The notes under the pieces: model-generated | The model's input: only the letters and a program-made list of their open reading frames with translations | Told to the model about the DNA's origin: nothing | The model's database searches: none | Origin: Castor canadensis | Lineage: Eukaryota > Chordata > Mammalia > Rodentia > Castoridae | NCBI RefSeq assembly: GCF_047511655.1 | Contig: NC_133401.1 | Coordinates: 12,308,001-12,372,000 of the forward strand | Direction: 5' to 3' | Length of the DNA: 64,000 bases | Shown here: positions 10,565 to 22,669 of the stretch, piece by piece | Numbering within the stretch: the first letter of the stretch is position 1 | Layout: each line of letters opens with the position of its first letter | Made by a program: the position numbers and the translations under genes

Positions 10565-10870
10565 TTAAGATGAGAGTCACACAACATGAAATTGACCTTT
10601 TCAGAGTGTAGAAGTCAGAGTCATTTAGTACATCCACAGTGTTGTATAACTACCTACCATCTAGATCTAACCCTTTGGTCACCCACCAAAAGGAACCCTG
10701 TACCTATGAAACAGCACTCCCCATTCCCATCCCCCACCCACCCTCAGGCCATGAAAGCACCAATCTGGTTTCTGTGTCTGTAGATTTGCCTCTTCTGGAT
10801 GTGTCATGTAAATGGACTGTTACAATATATGATCTTTTGTGTCTGGTGTAGTTTATTTCAAAATTTTTGT
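10565..10870 (-). mobile_element. Ancient mammalian L1 (L1M-type) 3' fragment
   Basis: It holds the old-L1 phrases 'cagtgttgtataactacc' and 'tctgtgtctgtagatttgcc', also seen at 28605-28935 and 59690-60180. Minus orientation. Confidence 0.6.
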
Positions 10871-11029
10871 GGTTCCTCTATGTAACCGAGTGTGGTTGCA
10901 CACTGTCTCATTCACATTCTTATTCCCCTCTGCTTCTTTTCACTATGCAAAGGACTCCTGGGTCCATACCCTTTATCTATGTGATTCTGTACAGTATCCT
11001 TGGATCCTTAGATTACCTGATTCCCCCTT

Positions 11030-11345
11030 CTTTTTTTGGGCAGTACTGAGCTTTGAACTCAGGGCCTTCCAAGTACTCCACCACTTGAGCCATGCCACAG
11101 CCCTTTTTGTTTTAGTTATTTTTCAAATAGGGTCTCACATTTATGTCCAGGGAGGCCTAGACTTCCATCCTCCTATTTATACTTCTCATGTAGCTGGGAT
11201 GACAGGTGTGTGACACAACACCCTGCTTTTTATGGATTGAGATGTGGTCTCTTCCACTTTTTTGCCCAAGCTGACCTTGAACCCCAATCCTTCCAATCTC
11301 TTCCTCTGGAGTAGCTAGTATTACAGGTGTGAGTCAGCTTGCCTG
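11030..11345 (-). repeat. Composite SINE
   Basis: Minus-strand tRNA head (gagctttgaactcagggcc on + strand) plus second part with two 'gacaggtgtg / acaggtgtgagtc' blocks. Confidence 0.7.
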
Positions 11346-11474
11346 ATAGTAAATGTTCTGAGAATCAAGTAAACATCGAACCCTGACTTCCCTGTGTCAG
11401 CAGTTGATATCTGCCACTGTATGTTCAACCTATTTCTTGTCTGTTCCCTATGAATCTTTTCAGAAGGACTCTTT

Positions 11475-11690
11475 TGTCCTTTTGTGGTACTAGGGTTTGA
11501 ACTCATGGCTTCACATTGCAAAACAGGTACTCTACCTCTTGAGCTACACTCCCAGTCCATTTTCCTCTGGTTATGTTGGAGATGAGGTCTCAGGAATTAT
11601 TTGCCTGGGCTGACCTCGGACCTCAGTTCTCCCGATCTGAGCCTTCCAGAAGCTTGGATTGCAGGTGTGAGTCACTTTGTCCATCTAGAA
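11475..11690 (-). repeat. SINE, tRNA head plus partial second part
   Basis: The + strand has gtactagggtttgaactcat, the SINE box B region on the minus strand, followed by an 'attgcaggtgtgagtcac' block. Confidence 0.65.
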
Positions 11691-11814
11691 GGACTTTTGA
11701 TGAAAACTTCTCCTTACTTCAATACCAGCTCTGTGAAGGGTCAACCTGCTGTCTTGCTCACTGTTGTGCTGTCAGCACCTGGGGAACTGTGTAGTCAATG
11801 ACAGGTGTTCAAAA

Positions 11815-12370
11815 ATATTTCCTGAGGAATAAACCAATAAATGAATGAGGCACCTCTTCAATCAACCCCAAATGGAGACTGACTTCTTCCATCAGACTAT
11901 CTTGCCTTCTCCATCTGCATATCTTACTTTCTTCTGATGTTCAACATATATTCCCATTCCTAAAGGGCACAGGATGGCCTGATTCTCCCTGTCAATGTAT
12001 CTTAATATCATACTGCAGTGTATTCTCTGACAAACCTAGCTGAGAGTCACTCTCACAACAGAATCACATTTGAAACACACATCCCATTGGTTGGCCCCCT
12101 TGAAGGAAGGCTTGTTCATTCAAAATAATTGCCTATGAAATTAATCTCCAGTCAGCCAAGGGCCAACTGGAAGCAGTGCTCAACCCTGAGGTGCTAAGCT
12201 TTTGGTTTCTGCACTGTCCACCATATTGGGCTCACTGTAGCATCTAAAGAATTGGTGGGGACTCTGCCAAGATAGAATTCTGGTACACCCTGTTCCATAG
12301 AAATAAAGAAACAGACAGCAGCCTTTATTTAAGACAGACAGAAGAGCAGAGAACAGGTAGAGAAAGGTCT
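11815..12370 (+). promoter_or_regulatory. 5' flank and possible promoter of pseudogene B
   Basis: About 550 bp before the exon 1 ATG are conserved with the 5' flank of C (39460-40007). A TATA-like AAATAAAG stands at 12301-12308, 63 bases before the ATG, in register with AAATATAG before C. Spacing suits a CYP2 TATA box with a short 5'-UTR. Regulatory use is inferred only. Confidence 0.35.
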
Positions 12371-12541
12371 ATGCTGTGGTCTGCTTTCTCCCTGTTCAAT
12401 ATCCTTATTGGGTTCTTTGTACACCAGATCAGGGGCCGCTGCAAATCTACAGACCACCTCTTTCCTGGACCCTGACCTCTGTCTTTCCTTGGGAACGTTT
12501 TGCAAATAGTTCCCAAAGGCTTTCTCAAGTTCTTTGAGGTA
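12371..12541 (+). pseudogene. Pseudogene B exon 1 (TGA at codon 35)
   Basis: 171 bp, 57 codons, the usual CYP2B exon 1 length, from ATG to a GTGAAT donor. The signal-anchor start reads MLWSAFSLFNILIGFF. PGP is followed by TGA instead of Arg, then PLSFLGNVLQ. The ATG choice rests on the length and on the in-frame hydrophobic start. Confidence 0.85.
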
Positions 12542-13045
12542 GTGAATTTGGGTTGGGAAAAGGCAAGGAGGCAGGAGGTAGAAGGAAAGGAAGCAGAGGT
12601 CACAGGCAAGGCAGTGATGGGTCTAACATGGGTTGCATTTTGCAGACCTGCTTGAGAATTCTCTGCTTCCAGTCATGATTTGACCAATGTGCCCACTAGA
12701 GAAGCTTCTGGAATTCTTATGAGAATGAATGCAGAGAAGTTTTACTGCAGGGAGAAATTGTGATCAACTTGAGACTTTGAGTTGTGGCCCTGGGTTTGGA
12801 AGAAGAGGTCCTGGAAATTGTGTGGGGAGTCTGCACTTCATATAATAAAAGCCAAGAAGGTTCTTGGGAAAATTGAGAGTAAGAACACTTGGAGAAGGGT
12901 CTACTGATGAAGCGTGGATGAGTCCACAGAGTTCAAACTCTGATTCACCTTTGTTGGGCCTGGAGACTGTGGGCATGTATTCCAGGTGCAAGAGTGAAGG
13001 ATTTGACTTGAGTCAGATGGTGAGATCTGTACTCTTCCTCCACAG

Positions 13046-13207
13046 CTGTGGGAGAAATTTGGGGGCATCTTCATAGTCTATCTTGGGCCACAGCCTATCA
13101 TTGACTTGTGTAGATACAAGGTGAAGTGGGAGGCCCTAGTGAATCATGTTGAGGCTTTCTCTGGCAGGAGGCCACCACCATCACTGATCCCAACTTCCAG
13201 GGAAGTG
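13046..13207 (+). pseudogene. Pseudogene B exon 2 (1-bp deletion)
   Basis: It reads LWEKFGGIFIVYLGPQP and AFSGR, then shifts: the ITDP block is in another frame because 1 bp is missing (162 instead of 163 bp). Donor is GTATGT. Confidence 0.85.
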
Positions 13208-13295
13208 GTATGTGGGCTCTGTGTGGGGCACAGATGGGAAAAAAGGAAGATCACTAGAGTTCTCCTCAAGCTTCCTTCCATGCTGCAACAATCAG

Positions 13296-13440
13296 ATGTG
13301 ACCTTCACCAATGGAATGCCTCAGACAGTCCTCCATCAGTTCTGACTACCTAAAGGATATTGGGATGGTGTAGTTGAGCATTAAAGAGCAAAACAAGGAG
13401 GGTGATCAGTGTTTGGTGGAGAAGCAGTGGAAATCTCTGG
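13296..13440 (+). pseudogene. Pseudogene B exon 3 (5-bp deletion, stop)
   Basis: 145 bp instead of 150. DVTFTNG-like start, then a 5-bp loss, then a TAG in the block that reads [10 protein letters not shown] in C. Ends at a GTAAGC donor. Confidence 0.85.
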
Positions 13441-13479
13441 GTAAGCTCTGGGCTCTGGTTGGGGGATTAGCCAGATGAC

Positions 13480-13480
<1 letters not shown>

Positions 13481-13546
<66 letters not shown>
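13481..13546. repeat. (AT)n(AG)n microsatellite, intron 3 of B
   Basis: 12 AT units followed by about 21 AG units. At the same place in C (about 41120) there is only a short atataaagaggtagag, so the repeat grew after the unit duplication. Confidence 0.92.
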
Positions 13547-13547
<1 letters not shown>

Positions 13548-14040
13548 ATTACTGATAGAAATGAAGAGGCAGAGTCAGAGAGATGCAGAGCTAAGTTCAG
13601 TGAGAGAAGGAGACAGTGATTGAAAAAGAGAAAGAGGATGAGGTACATGAAGAGCAGAGAGATAGAGGGAAACAGAGATCAAGATAGGGAAAAGCTGATC
13701 ATACAAAGATCAAGAATTGGAAGCTCCCAGAGAGACCTAGAATTTAAAAAGTTAAAGATAGAGTCAGGGGTGATATAAAGAAAGACAGAAGACAGATAGG
13801 GGAATGAAGAAAGAAGGGATAGAGTCTCAAAAAAGATTTGGGGAGAAAACCAGTGAAAGGATACATGAAAAATGTCAAACCAAGAGAGTAGAAAGCAAAA
13901 GAACAAGGACAAGTGTGCAGAAGGACAAGCTTAGACGCAAAGGTCCAGTGAGAGATGGGAAGGCCAAGAGACTGAGAAAGCATCTACAGTGAAGAGAGCA
14001 AGTCCGGGTGAGAGTCACACAGAAGGACAAGGCAGGGGAC
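13547..14040. repeat. Purine-rich tract, intron 3 of B
   Basis: A/G-rich on the + strand (gagagatgcagag, aaagagaaagagg). It matches 41140-41640 in intron 3 of C. Confidence 0.65.
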
Positions 14041-14074
14041 ACCCAGCCCTCCACAATGGGCCTCTTATCCCCAG

Positions 14075-14235
14075 GGGCCTATCTGAACCCAACTCTCCTC
14101 TTTCACTCCATCATGGCCAACATCATCTGATCCCTTGTATTTGGTGAGCTCTTTACTTGCTAGGACCCAAAATTCCTATGTCTGATAAATACACCGAAGG
14201 ATTCCTTCACTATTTTCAGCAGCTTCTACAACAAG
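14075..14235 (+). pseudogene. Pseudogene B exon 4 (two stops)
   Basis: 161 bp, standard length. It reads AYLNPTLLFHSIMANII, then TGA (a Cys in C), and later TCTAG where C has TYQD. Acceptor ccccag, donor gtgagc. Confidence 0.86.
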
Positions 14236-14802
14236 GTGAGCTCAAATATTCCAGAGTGGTCCAGGAACTGGGGTTTTTGGATTTGGGAGTGGACTCGTGG
14301 CTTTGCACAATGACATTGCATAGGGGCCTAGAAAATGATTCTTCTTCCTCAGGAAATATTCTGTTTACACTGGCTCACTATTGAAGAGCCCTGGGAACTT
14401 CTCCAAGTCCTGGTTTCAGACACATGTGCACACATGCCTTACCCACTCTCTCACACACACATGTCCTTACACTCTGAGGTACACATGTCACCAACAATGC
14501 AACTTCATGCTCTACACACTCCAAGAGAGATGCTAAATCAGGAATATGGTATACAAAAAAAGCAGGTGGTGAAAAATGAAGCTTCTAAATGGAAGGGTGA
14601 TTCTGGTTGTGCATTTAGCACCATGTGTATACATGTGCCTGCGTGTGTGTGACATTCTCACCTGGGAGGTATATTCTTTAAGTGTACGAGGTACCATTGA
14701 GATGTGGTGCACAAGCTCAAGATCCTCAGAAGAATCCCCATGCCTTCAGGACTATCCCAGAGAAAGTAGAACAGGTTGTGAGGGTCTTTCCTGCCTCTCT
14801 AG

Positions 14803-14967
14803 GTGTTCAAACTCCTCTTGGGCCAGAAAATGGCCCTCACACTCACATGTACAGGAACAATCAAGGACTGAAAGATTTTATCTGGGGATACTTGAGAAGC
14901 ACCAGCAAACACTGGATGCCAGCATCCCACTGAAATTATTGATTCCTTCTTGACCTGCATGGACAAG
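14803..14967 (+). pseudogene. Pseudogene B exon 5 (three deletions, GC donor)
   Basis: 165 bp against 177 in C: one 10-bp and two 1-bp deletions. It starts VFKLLLG. It ends at gacaag followed by gcaaag, a GC donor shared with C. Confidence 0.84.
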
Positions 14968-15224
14968 GCAAAGACCAGGCTGGATCGGGTGTGGGTGGGA
15001 AAGAGCTTGCAGGACGCTATGCTGACATTGAGATAGTGTGTTAGGGTACAGATATGTTTGTTGTTTAAGTATGAATACTTCCTTACAGATTGCTAAGAGA
15101 TGTAATAACCCCATCTCTACCCTCTGCCCTTTTCCTTTCTCATCTCACCTAGTATTGTCAGCTACGGGATGGCAACTAGAGCATTAACAGCCCCGAGACC
15201 CTTCTCCTGCTTGATCTCTTTCCT

Positions 15225-15405
15225 CATGGCCTTACACTTGTTAGGCATGTGCTCTACCACTTGAGCCATGCCCTTGCACTAACTTTTTTTTTTTTTTTTT
15301 TTTGCTTTAGGTAGGGTCTCATGTTTATTTCTCAGAGCAGGCCTCAGACCACAATCCTCCTACCTAAGGGCTCTCATGGACTACAGGCAGAGTCAGTATG
15401 CTAAT
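15225..15405 (-). repeat. SINE with second part, intron 5 of B
   Basis: Minus-strand tRNA head (ctctaccacttgagccatgc on +), a T-run of about 20, then the second half. The same SINE lies in C at 42830-42990. Confidence 0.65.
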
Positions 15406-15639
15406 CCCCTTCTTCTGATTGTGATTGGTCAGAGGCCCAGCTCTGCTCTCATTGGTCTCAGCTCTAATCTATTGTGACTGGTCTAACAAGTACCTTTGTA
15501 CTTGTGGAATGTTTCCATTATCTCCCCTGAATAATTAAGTGGAAGCTCAAGCTATTAAAGCAAAGATACCTGAGGACAGAGAAGCTAAGAACAACAATAA
15601 AATTTAACCACTTACATTTATTTAATACTTACATTCATA

Positions 15640-15765
15640 ACATTGGAGTACCCCAGAACATTAACTAAGGCATAAAGTAGGTAAGTTCCTTGCCCAAAGG
15701 CACATAGGTAGGAAACTGCAGAGGGTGCCTTAGAACCCAGGAAGTGTGTCATCAGAGACCACTCT
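15640..15765 (+). repeat. MIR SINE before exon 6 of B
   Basis: Clear MIR core: gtaagttccttgcccaaagg, then 'cacataggtagg' and 'agaacccagg'. Shared with C at 43215-43330. Confidence 0.65.
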
Positions 15766-15928
15766 ATTGCTACCCTATTGATTTTGAGTAGAAGAAGGAG
15801 AAAATAAGGAAAAGGAACAACTGGTAGAGAGTAACATGGGTTGGGGTGGGGGGTAAAGAAGTAGACCCATAGACTGGAAATCTTAGAAGGAAGGAGAGCC
15901 TTGAGGGCTTGAACATCTTCACCCACAG

Positions 15929-16060
15929 GAGAGCTTTGTTCCTGAGTGTCACTGTAAGAATTTCATCCACGTGGTGCTCTCGCTGTTCTTTGCTGGAGCT
16001 GAGACCTTCAGCATCACTGTCAGCTTCATGCTGTTGATCCTCCTTAAGCAGCTGGTTTAG
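15929..16060 (+). pseudogene. Pseudogene B exon 6 (I-helix; shortened, donor lost)
   Basis: 132 bp against 142 in C. It reads NFIHVVLSLFFAGAETFSIT, so the I-helix AGTET motif is AGAET. The end ggtttag is followed by gcataa where C has a GT donor. Confidence 0.84.
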
Positions 16061-16405
16061 GCATAAGGGGGGGTGCAGTTATTCAGGATGACAGAGCCCA
16101 TGTTGGAAGTTGAAAACAGAACTTTTGTCCTTATCTATCAAGAAAAAGAGAAACTCCATCCCCATGGAGATTTAAAAGTGGTTATAAGTCTTACCCACTG
16201 ACAAAACTCTTTGACATTGACTAGGCAGTTTACAGTTTGCAAAATATTTTCTCTAAAATGTTGTTTAGAAGGTACTTTTGCACTCTGACATATTTTGTAA
16301 TTCCTAAACAGTTTTCTAAAGCATTCTACAATCACAAAGCATTACCTTGGCAAAGCATTTTGCAGTGTACAAAAGGCACATGACCCTTGAAAGAACACTT
16401 TGAAA

Positions 16406-16962
16406 CTGAGAAGTAACTTGACAATTTGGAGAATATCATGAAAATTGAAGTTGATTTATGACAAAAATTTTTTGTTCAATATTGGGGGGTCAACTCAGGG
16501 CCTCATGCTTACTAGACAGACCCTTTTACTACTTGAGACCTCTGCAAACCCTTTTTACTAATTATTGTTGAGATATTGCTCTTTTTAAATTGTTGTGTTG
16601 GGTGGGGGTACATTGTAGCCTTTACAAAAGTTCTTACAGTATATCAAATATATCTTACTTGAATTCATCCTTCCACCATTCTCCTTTATTCTCCCCGCCC
16701 CATTCCTGGAATGCTTTCAACAGGTTTAATTTTCTCCCTTTATATATGTATGTGAACACTCTTGCAAAAGTACTATGTGATTGAGAAGTAACTTGACAAT
16801 TTTGTACGTATTATAAAAGTTGGAACTGATTTAAGAAATTTTTTTTTTTTGGCAGTCCTGCGGGTTTAGCTCAGGATCTCATGCTTACTAGACAGACACT
16901 TTGCCACTTGAGACCTCTGCCTGCCTTTTGGTTTTGATTATTTTTGAGATGGGGTATTGCTT
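16406..16962 (-). mobile_element. Short L1 3' end (16582-16780) between ~175-bp direct repeats
   Basis: A ~200-bp minus-strand L1 3'-UTR fragment is flanked by two diverged copies (about 16406-16581 and 16781-16962) of the same sequence, each starting tgagaagtaacttgacaa and containing a SINE head. C has this sequence once and without L1 (44015-44200). This fits an L1 insertion with an unusually long target-site duplication. Confidence 0.6.
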
Positions 16963-17165
16963 CATGCTCAGACCGGCCAGGACCTTGATCCTCCTATTTA
17001 TGATTCCCCATGGAGCTGGAGATGATGGGTGTGGGTCACTGCATCCAGTTGTTGATTAAAATGGGGACTCATGAACTTTTTGCCCAAACTGGCCTTGAAC
17101 TGTCATCCTCCCAATCTCCACCTCCTGAGTAGCTACAATCAAAAGCTTGCGCTACTGTGCCAAGC
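16835..17165 (-). repeat. Composite SINE, intron 6 of B
   Basis: Minus-strand tRNA head then second half with 'ctggagatgatgggtgtggg' block. Its partner in C lies at 44080-44400. Confidence 0.65.
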
Positions 17166-17389
17166 TAATTTGTGACAAACTTAAAAACTCCTTTTTGATT
17201 TTTTGTGCTCATGGTCTCTAGACCAGAATTCGGGAAGCCATGTTAATAAAACCCCCTTATTTCTAGTTAATGAGTTTAAGATGCTGAGAGGGTAGTAAGT
17301 TATCTAAGATAATATTGCAGGTCAGTGAGAGAAAAGGATAGGACACCAATTCCACCCACAGCTTCTCAATTAAAAAAGGGCAGGAGGGA

Positions 17390-17722
17390 AGCAAGGTGTG
17401 GTTGTTCAAGCCTGTAAATCTCAGGTACTTGGGAGGGGGAGATGGGCAGGATCACAGTTCCAGGCCAGCCTGAGCAATATGTTAGCAAGTGCCAATGTCA
17501 ACCAATAAAGTGGGTATGGTGATGTGACCTATGATCTCAGTGACAGAGGAGGCCATAATTTGTAGGATCATGATCTGAAATCAACCCCAGGGAAAACCAT
17601 GAGCAACTAGCTGAAATATAATGAAAGCAAATAAAGGATGGGGGAGTGGCTCAAGGGGTAGAGAGTTTGCTTAGCAAGTTTTGTGGTCCTGAATCAAACC
17701 CTGGTGCCACCAAAATGGGGCT
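17390..17722 (+). repeat. Composite SINE, plus strand, intron 6 of B
   Basis: Full composite in plus orientation: a first half with caagcctgtaaatctcaggt and a tRNA-like second half with gtggctcaaggggtagag and atcaaaccctggtgccacc. Partner in C at 44612-44922. Confidence 0.7.
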
Positions 17723-20700
17723 TGCTTTGTTTTTATTGTTTTTACAATATTTTCAGGTTATAGTCATTATACATGTGTGGATATTCATAGTGACAACTCC
17801 AATTAGACTTATATTTTACAATATTTACATTGCCCCCATTGTCTCTCCCCCTCATCCCTTTCCCCACCTAACATAAAGCAATTTCAAGAGGTTTCTTAGG
17901 TCTATTTCATATAGGTATATGAGGTCTGTCTACCATAAACTGAGACCTTAATCTCCTTCCTTCACCCACACCCTCCCATTAGTACCCCCCATGTTGTATC
18001 TTTTTTACAGTCTTGGTTTTCATTATTAATATTTAAGTTGATGTTCAAATGGTGTCTCAATGTATGCCCACTGTGTCTATACTTTATTTTGGCCTATCAA
18101 TCCCTTCCATTATTCTCCCTTAAGCCTTTACCTCCACCCCCATGTTTTTCAGCAGCTTTCAGTGTATATCTTTATATCCTCTACCTTCACATCTAATGTT
18201 ATGTGATATTACTGATGCTCTATCATTCTCTTTTCCTTTCCCTCTTTCCCTGAGTTCCATAGAGTAGTTCCACTGTTACAAACAGGTTCTCCATCTGAGT
18301 TTGCATATGATTTTGCTTGTTTTTGTGTATATGTTTGCCCTTGGATCTATCTTCCACATATGAGAAAAAACATGTGGCTTTTGTGTTTCTAATCCTGACC
18401 TACTTTACTTGACATGATGTCCTTCATGCATCCATTTACCTTCACACCACATACCATTATTCCTTATGGCTGAGTAATACACCATTGTGTATATGTACCA
18501 CAATTTCTTCATCCATTCATCAGTTGTAGGACACCTCATTTGTTTCCAAAGCTTGGCTAGTGTGAATAGTGCTGAGATGAACATCAGTGTACAGGTGTCT
18601 CTATTGTATCCTGTCATATGTGCCTTTTGGTTTTTACCCAGGAGCGGTATCACTGGGTCACATGGCAGTTATATCATTAGTTTTTTGAGGAATCTGCATG
18701 CTGCTTTCTATAGTGGTTGCACTAACTGGCATTCCCACCAAGAATGTATGTGTTCTTGCCACATTCTCACCAGCATTGATTGTTGTGATTACCCTTGATT
18801 ATGGCCATTCTAACTGGAGTGAGATGAAATCTAAGTGTTGTTTTGATTTGCATCTCTTTTATAACCAAGGAAGTTGAATACTTCTTTATGTATTTACTGG
18901 TCATTTGTACTCCTTTCTTTGAGAATTCCATGTTTACTTCATGTGCCCATTTCTTTGTAGGGGTGCTGATTCTTTGGTGGCTGAGTTTTTTGATTCCTGT
19001 AGATTCTGGATATTAGTCCCTTATCAGATGAGTAGCTGGCAAAGATTTTCTCCCATTCTGTGGGCTGTCTCTTGAGTCTGGTGACTGTTTCCTTTGCTGT
19101 GCAAAAACACTTTAGTTTGATGCAGTCCAATTTGTTCATTGTTTTTCTTAGATGCTGTGCCTTTTGGGATCCCTTTAGGAAGTTGTTCCCTATACCTATC
19201 TGTTCCAGTGTATTTCCTACTGCTTCCTGAGGGCTTCAAAGTTTCAGGCCTTATATTAAGGTGTATGATCTACTTTGAGATGATTTTGGTATAGGGTGAA
19301 AGACCAGGATCTAGCATCAGTCTTCTATATGTGGCTATCCAGTTTTCCCAGCAGCATTTGTTGAAGAGGTTGTCTTTTCTTCATTGTGTGTTTTGGGCTC
19401 CTCTGTCAAAGATTAGTTGGCTGTAGATGTGTGGTTTTATTTCTGGGTCTTGTATTCTGATCCATTGGTCTTCCTGTCTGTTTTTGTGCCAATACCATGC
19501 TCTTTTTATTGTTATGTCTCTGTAGTATTGTTTGAAGTCAGGTATTGTGATGTCTCCAGAACTGAACTTTTTGCTCAGAATTGCTTTGGCTATTGGAGGC
19601 CTTTTGTGTTTCCATATGTATTTAATGATTGATTTTTCTATTTTTGTGCAGAATGTCATTGGAATTTGGATAGGAATTGCATGAACATATAGATTGCTTT
19701 TGGTAGTAAGGCCATTTTCACCATGATTCAAGCAATCCATGAACATGGAAGGTCTTTCCATCTTCTGATGTCTTCTATTTCTTTCTTCAGTGGTTTATTG
19801 TTTTCATTACAAAGGTCTTGGTTTCTTTTGTTAAATTTATTCCAAAGTACTTTATTGGTTTTTTAGGCTATTGTAAATGAGATTGTCTCCCTGATTTCTT
19901 TTGTGGTCTGTTCGTTGTTGGTTTATAGGAAGGCTACTGATTTCTGTATGATAATTTTGTATCCTACTAACTTGCTGAAAGAGTTTATGATTTCTAGTAG
20001 TTTTTGGTAGAATTTTTAGCATCTCTTATCTGAAAATAGGGATAGTTTGAATTCTTCCTTCCCTGTTTGAATTCTTCCTTCCCTATTTGAATCCCTTTTA
20101 TTTCTTGCTGCTACGTTATTGCTCTGTTGTTGATGTCTGGTCTTATTCCATTGTGATCTCATATGATGCAAGGGGTTATTTCAATTTTCATAAAATTGTT
20201 GAGACTTGTTTTGGATCATAAAATATGATCTATTTTGGAGAAATTTCCATGAGCTACAAAAAATGTGTATTGCTGGGTTGTTGGGTGAAATACTCTGTAG
20301 CTATCAACCATGTCTATTTGGTCTAATGTTGGAATAGCTCTGAAGATTCTTTTTTGATCTTTTGCCTGGATAACCTATCTATTGGTGACAGTGGGGCATT
20401 CATGTTTCCTACTCTCACTTTGTTAGGGTTATCTGTGCTCTTAGAACCATTAGAGCTTTTTAATGTAGATGGGTGCCCCTGTGTTTGGTTCATATATGTT
20501 AAGGATTGATATTATCTCTTGATGAATTGTTCCTTTAATTAATATGAAGTGATCTTCATTGTCTCTTCTGACTGATTTTAGTCTGAAGTCTACTTTTCAG
20601 ATAGGTATATAGCTACTCCTATATATTTATGGGGTCCATTTGCTTGGAAAACCTTTTTCCACCCTTTGACTCTGAGCCAGTGTTTTTTTTTTTTAGTTAG

Positions 20701-20921
20701 ATGAGTCTCTTGTAAGCAAAATATGGTTGGGTCTTGTTTTTTAACCCACTTTGCTTTTCTATGTCTTTAGATTAGGATATTGAGTGTTACAGTCGGTGTT
20801 TACATTTAGTGTTAATATTGAGAAGTGTCTGTTGTGTCCAGTTATTTTAGTTTGTCTGTTGTTTAGTTTGACCTATTTCTTATTTACTGGTCTGCTTGCT
20901 CAAAAGGGTTTATTCTTTCTT

Positions 20922-21461
20922 TTTTTTTTGTCCTTTTTCATTTATTATTCATATGTGCATACAAGGCTTGGTTCATTTCTCCCCCCTGCCCCCACCCCCT
21001 CCCTTACCACCCACTCTGCCCCCTCCCTCTTCCCCCACCCCCTCAATACCCAGCAGAAACTATTTTGTCCTTATTTCTAATTTTGTTATAGAGAGAGTAT
21101 AAGCAATAACAGGAAGGAACAAGGGTTTTTGCTGGTTGAGATAAGGATAGCTATACAGGGCATTGACTCACATTGATTTCCTGTGTGTGGGTGTTACCTT
21201 CTAGGTTAATTCTTTTTGATCTCACCTTTTCTCTAGTACCTGTTCCCCTTTTCCTATTGGCCTCAGTTATTTTTAAGGTATCTGCTTTAGTTTCTCTGTG
21301 TTAAGGGCAACAAATGCTAGCTAATTTTTTAGGTGTCTTACCTATCCTCACCCCTCCCTTGTGTGCTCTTGCTTTTATCATGTGCTCATAGTCCAATCCC
21401 ATTGTTGTGTTTGCCCTTGATCTAATGTCCACATATGAGGGAGAACATACAATTTTTGGTC
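20922..21461 (-). mobile_element. 5'-truncated L1 nested in the larger L1
   Basis: About 540 bp of a different L1 3' end (cattcatatgtgcatacaag-type start, C-rich stretch), with a poly-T tail at its left edge. Exact 11-bp target duplications tattctttctt stand at 20911-20921 and 21462-21472. Confidence 0.85.
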
Positions 21462-22669
21462 TATTCTTTCTTGAGTCTTCCTGTCTCACTCTAGTTTCTT
21501 CTTTTATATGTAAAAGTCCTTTAAGTATCTTCTGTAGTGCTGGTTTGGTAGTTGTGAATTCCTTTAGTTTTTTCTTGTTGTGGAAGTTTTTAGTTTCTCC
21601 TGTAGTTAGGAAGTACAGTTTTGCTGGATAGACTAGTCTAGGTTGACAGTTGCTTTCTTTCAGGGCCTGAATTATGTGTTTCCATGACCTTCTTGTGTTT
21701 AAAGTTTGAGTTGAGACATCTACTGTTATTCTAATGGATTTGTCTTTAAATGAGATTTGCCTTTTCTCTTTTGGAGCTTTCAGTATTCTTTCTTTGTTCT
21801 ATGTGCTGAGTGTTTTGATTATGATGTGTCTGAGAGTGTTTCATTTTCAGGCCTGATGGTTTGGTGTTCTGTAGACTTCCTGGACCTGGGTGCCTCTCTG
21901 CCATTCTCTAGGTGAGGGAAGTTTTCACCTATAATTCTCTTGAATAGGTTATCAGTGCCTTTTGTTAATAACTCCTCTCCTTTTTCTACACCCATGATTT
22001 TTAGGTTTGGTCTTTTTTATGGTGTCACAGGTATCTTGTATGTTCCACTCGTATTTTCTTAAAATTCTTTCATGATCGTTTACTGTTTAGTCTAATTCAT
22101 CTACTTTGTCTTCTGATTCTCATACTCTGTTTTCAACTTGCTCCACTCTGTTTGCCAAGTTTTCAATTTAGATTTTTACTTGGCATATTGAGTTGTTTAT
22201 TTTAGATTGATTATTTTTCAGGGTTTCTATATCTTTATTGATTTCCACTTTCATATCCTGGATAGTCTTCTTAATTTCTTGCTTTGTTTGTTTGTATTCT
22301 CTTTGAGCTCATTTAATTACTTATTTTCATCATCATTGGGGTCAAATACTAGATTTTGTATTTCTTCTTTGAGGTCATTAATCCTTTTTACTATTTTAAA
22401 AAATTCATTATTTAGAGTCTCTTCCTCTATGCAGGTATTTAGATCCCTAGTGGCACAATTGACCTTTGAGGGAAGATTATTGTCTTGCTGTTTCCTTCTG
22501 CATTGAGATTTATGCTTCTGGAGTTGTTTTGGGTTAGGATTTTAATCCCCTGTGCTACTGAAGTTGGGGTTTTGAGTTTTTTTCTCATGTAGCTCCAGCA
22601 GTTTTTCTCAGAGAGGGTTATGCTGGAACTGTTATCTCTTGCAGTGTTCTTATTGTGGTGCAGATTACC

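Larger units (their letters stand above)
9925..11814. other. Intergenic DNA between pseudogenes A and B
   Basis: No gene seen. It holds the 3' flank of A (9970-10140 matches 38945-39120 in unit 2), a MIR-like piece (10370-10530), an old L1 end (10565-10870) and two SINEs (11030-11345, 11475-11690). Unit 2 lacks 10475-11750: its sequence jumps from the MIR-like part to the B/C promoter flank at about 39395. Confidence 0.6.

Noticed and set aside
12371..16060. B exons 1-6 as the missing front part of A, or A2 exons 7-8 as the back part of B
   Set aside because: A2 shares introns, SINE, L1 and LTR-like block with A, and exon 7 of B at 25032 is of the other type. The two-gene unit explains all copies.
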